DNA from: Phoronis australis
Lineage: Eukaryota; Phoronida; Phoronidae
Assembly: GCA_002633005.1 (NCBI GenBank)
Contig: NMRA01000154.1
Coordinates: forward strand, 182,216 to 246,215
DNA: 64,000 nt
Direction: 5' to 3'
Part shown: positions 61,201 through 64,000 of the stretch, one piece after another
Layout: every line of letters starts with the position of its first letter
Numbering within the stretch: the first letter of the stretch is position 1
The notes under the pieces: model-generated
Database searches by the model: none
The model's input: only the letters and a program-made list of their open reading frames with translations
Told to the model about the DNA's origin: nothing
Program-made: the position numbers and the translations under genes

Positions 61201-64000
61201 TTTTATTATTAAAATCGTATGACTATCTGGAAAGCAAGTGCAAACAACCACTGATAATAGGTAATTGTGTAAGATCAAACATAACGTTTATTAGTTATTT
61301 CAGAGACGAGTGTAAAGCCAGTCACTCTTTACATGCGTATTTAGAATGTCAATATCACGAACATTGAATGATCAATCGACAGGTAACCCAGCACATAGCT
61401 AATCATTTTAAAATGTTGGCGTAAGAGCTAGTATTGTTTAAACCCATTTAATTTGACATTTTGTAAATTCAGTTTCCCGCAAGACACATTTCTGATCCCG
61501 GTGTCTTCGTAGGTCTGACCCAGGTACTTATAATTGTATTGGGCTGTGTTTCGTACGTGTTCGCTCCCCCGGTGATGTCTGAATATAAGTGTTCGTTGTA
61601 ACGGTACAGTTGACCTTTCACGCAAGGATACAAACATGGAGGTTTGCATGACTCAGTAATTACATTCTTTTATAGTGTTATATAAGTATTCAATGGAGAG
61701 TGCTTTACTAAACAGAATCTTGCAAAGTGAATATTCAGAAAACCGACCGTCTGACAGCCTGACTAAAATTCTTAGGAATAAATTAAGGAATTTAATGACA
61801 ATGTTTAAGTTAGTTTAGCAACATTTTCACAAAAAAATACGAGATTGCAGGAAAAATTGCAGGACCTCATATCATTACCCAGACTTACTTAATAACCAGT
61901 AAAACAAAATGTTCCGAATACTGAGGTGCTTAAAAAGTTGGCATCAGATGAACAGTTCATAGAACTGCCTCGGGTTTTGGAGCTGAAAAGCATTGATCAC
62001 TTACTCAGAGACCGGTGGAGTTGATTTTCAGACACTTCAGGCCACACTTAACAACACGTGACGTCATGGATGGATGTTACCCATCATTTGCTGGTCCAGA
62101 AACACAAAATACGTCACACATGTGGCCATACTGCATGCGCACACCCATGTGGCCACACTGTATGGTCAAGTCTGAACCCAGTGACGCTAGATGCATCGTG
62201 AGAGCTTTGTAAAATAAACTCACGAGCTTGCTAGTGGACGCCTGAAAAAATGTCCAGCACAGAAAGTGATTGCAAGGTTACGGCAGCATGTTGAATAGCA
62301 GGGAAATGGCACGTTCTGTTGTATAAGCGACGATTTCTCACCGCAGGTGTTACTGAAATTGACCTTGGTTTGCGCAGGAGCTCTCAACTTCCTGTAGCAG
62401 TCGTTCTTACTCTTGCCCGAGTGCCAGCGAGTTGTCACGTGTTAATGTAGAGAGGAAAATAGTTCCACAAAGCCTCGGAATGGCCATGACCTACGGATCA
62501 CGTGCCGTGCAAGACAACAGACATCTATATGAAGAGTTTTGGCCACAAGTTTTTGTCCACTGTATTGCATACAGATGGCATGCTGATTCACGAGTTTCAC
62601 AGCAGGAGTTTCGTCAACCATATCAGCAACACCAAACGTCCAGCTCAGCCTGCTGTAGACGACACACTTAGAGGGAGACTTTAAAGCATTATCCATTCAA
62701 CACGTAGTCAGACGTTCACATCTTCCCGAGAACAGAGAGGCATGTTACCGCTCTGAAGACTCCGCCACACTGGACAAACTCATGCCAGGCCTGCCTCCCG
62801 TTCAGTAATGTTAGGACCTCGCTAAAAAGCAAGACTTCGCGTAGGTCCTACGTTACTGAACGCACGCCTGGCAATCTTACGGAAGTAGGTGAACATCTTG
62901 TACGGCACAGAAACACCTACATGTAGATATTTGGGCATGCCAAAGCGGAACACTGGCATTCTCCTAAAATTTAGGAAGCCAAACACACCAAGGCTTGTCG
63001 TTTCCAGCACGAGCCTTGGTAACGGCCAGTAACGCTTCACGTTGGTGTGTACGATGCAATTACATTTCTAACTGCCAAATTGGTGTTCATGGCGGTCAAT
63101 GACGAAAGTGATTTGTGGGGGAAGTGACGAGACACCTAGATGTCAATTCTACCAGTCTCTTAACCAAGCAAGCATGCTTTTCCAGCTCAGCGCTAAAATA
63201 CGTGTCTATTGCGGCGCTTTTAAGTGATCTGCACCACGTAGTGTTTGTAAAAAATATGAAAATGTCCGAAATTGACAAAAATAGAAAATTTTAGGAAAGC
63301 CTAAAATTTTGGGAATTTAAGGAACGTCGGAGAGCCTTAGAATAGTAACGCAACATGAATAAAAATGACTCGGAAGATTCCACAACCTTTTGTATTAGTT
63401 TGGACATGTTTATGTTTTATTTAGCAGAGTGTCATGGTTAGCCAAAAATCAACTGAGAAAATTTATCACAAATAGTAAAATTGTTCTCAAATATTCCGTT
63501 ACTCATTTTACAACTAGTGATGTTCCCATTGTTACAAAACGAATGGTTTCAGTTTTGTAATTTCATGTTATAAAGCAACCCGAAATTGATGACAAAAAGT
63601 TTGTAAAATGTGTTATAAGGAATCCAAGACGAAAAGGAACATAGCTTATCAAAAAGGTAACGCCATACATCAGTCGTTCTCTTACGGGGAAAGAAACGGG
63701 AAACTACTTTTCAAATTGAAACAATAACTTAAATCTTTCCAGATTATTTTTGTAGTTTGTTTTCTTAATTTCAAAGTCTTCAATGTGCTGACAAAATGGT
63801 TCTATATTTGTTGAAAGCGAACTTGTTGCCACGTGTTCGTTGTCAAATCCCTTAAGACTACTGTAACTGTCTCTTCTCTGGTTGGCAACGTTTACAACTA
63901 CACCCATTGTTCATCCTACGTGTCAAAGGGACACGCCACCCACTGTCATAACGTCTTGGTACAAAACAAGTACAATAATTTAGTGAAATTGCCCAGGTTC
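58241..64000 (-). other. NR2F upstream intron (5' part of gene), no exon seen
   Basis: The receptor's DNA-binding-domain exon is not encoded here; no frame shows the P-box Cys-X2-Cys zinc-finger pattern. So this stretch is read as intron, more than 5.7 kb long. It contains a CA-rich run at about 60461-60504 and a hairpin at 62784-62872. Confidence 0.7.
62784..62872. repeat. Strong hairpin in the NR2F upstream intron
   Basis: The left arm GCCAGGC..CGTTCAGTAATGTTAGGACC and right arm GGTCCTACGTTACTGAACG..GCCTGGC pair over about 35 bp with few mismatches around a loop of about 15 nt. Possibly a tiny MITE. Confidence 0.75.

Overview
This is animal (metazoan) genomic DNA. It is intron-rich and fairly AT-rich, with GT-AG splice sites, many short non-autonomous transposons, minisatellites and a few assembly Ns. 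Two genes can be read with high confidence, and both are cut by the window or run past its edge. The repeat content and the well-conserved proteins suggest an invertebrate, plausibly an invertebrate deuterostome (hemichordate, cephalochordate or echinoderm grade). The species cannot be named from the sequence alone.

Region 1 (about 0.9-22.4 kb, + strand) holds the 3' half of a class IX unconventional myosin (MYO9, a motorised RhoGAP). Fourteen exons join in frame with matching splice phases into 614 C-terminal residues. They encode a tail linker, a complete C1 zinc finger, a RhoGAP domain with its catalytic arginine, a coiled coil and an acidic/basic C-terminus. The motor head and IQ motifs lie upstream of the window. 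The introns carry most of the recognisable repeats: a PIF/Harbinger-like MITE nested in an older repeat, a hAT-like MITE, a GTCCGTCCG-type multi-monomer repeat, a large palindrome with a 382-bp tandem duplication, and 21-, 29-, 37- and about 90-bp tandem arrays. The presumed 3' UTR contains a 55-bp tandem repeat that carries CTCF-like motifs.

Region 2 (about 22.4-43.06 kb) is a 20.6-kb intergenic interval with no supportable gene. It holds old dispersed repeats, a hAT-like MITE, a gapped hexanucleotide microsatellite, a palindromic element and two single-copy CTCF-consensus matches.

Region 3 (43.06-64 kb, - strand) holds the last two exons of a COUP-TF nuclear receptor (NR2F family), separated by a 14.4-kb intron. 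Together they encode the hinge and the whole ligand-binding domain through the AF-2 helix. The zinc-finger exon and promoter are beyond 64 kb.

MYO9 and NR2F are therefore tail-to-tail neighbours. From established knowledge, human MYO9B (+) and NR2F6 (-) have the same close convergent arrangement on 19p13.11, so the pair looks like an ancient microsynteny. The noncoding DNA around NR2F, together with the CTCF-like motifs at the MYO9 3' end, is the most interesting part of the window.
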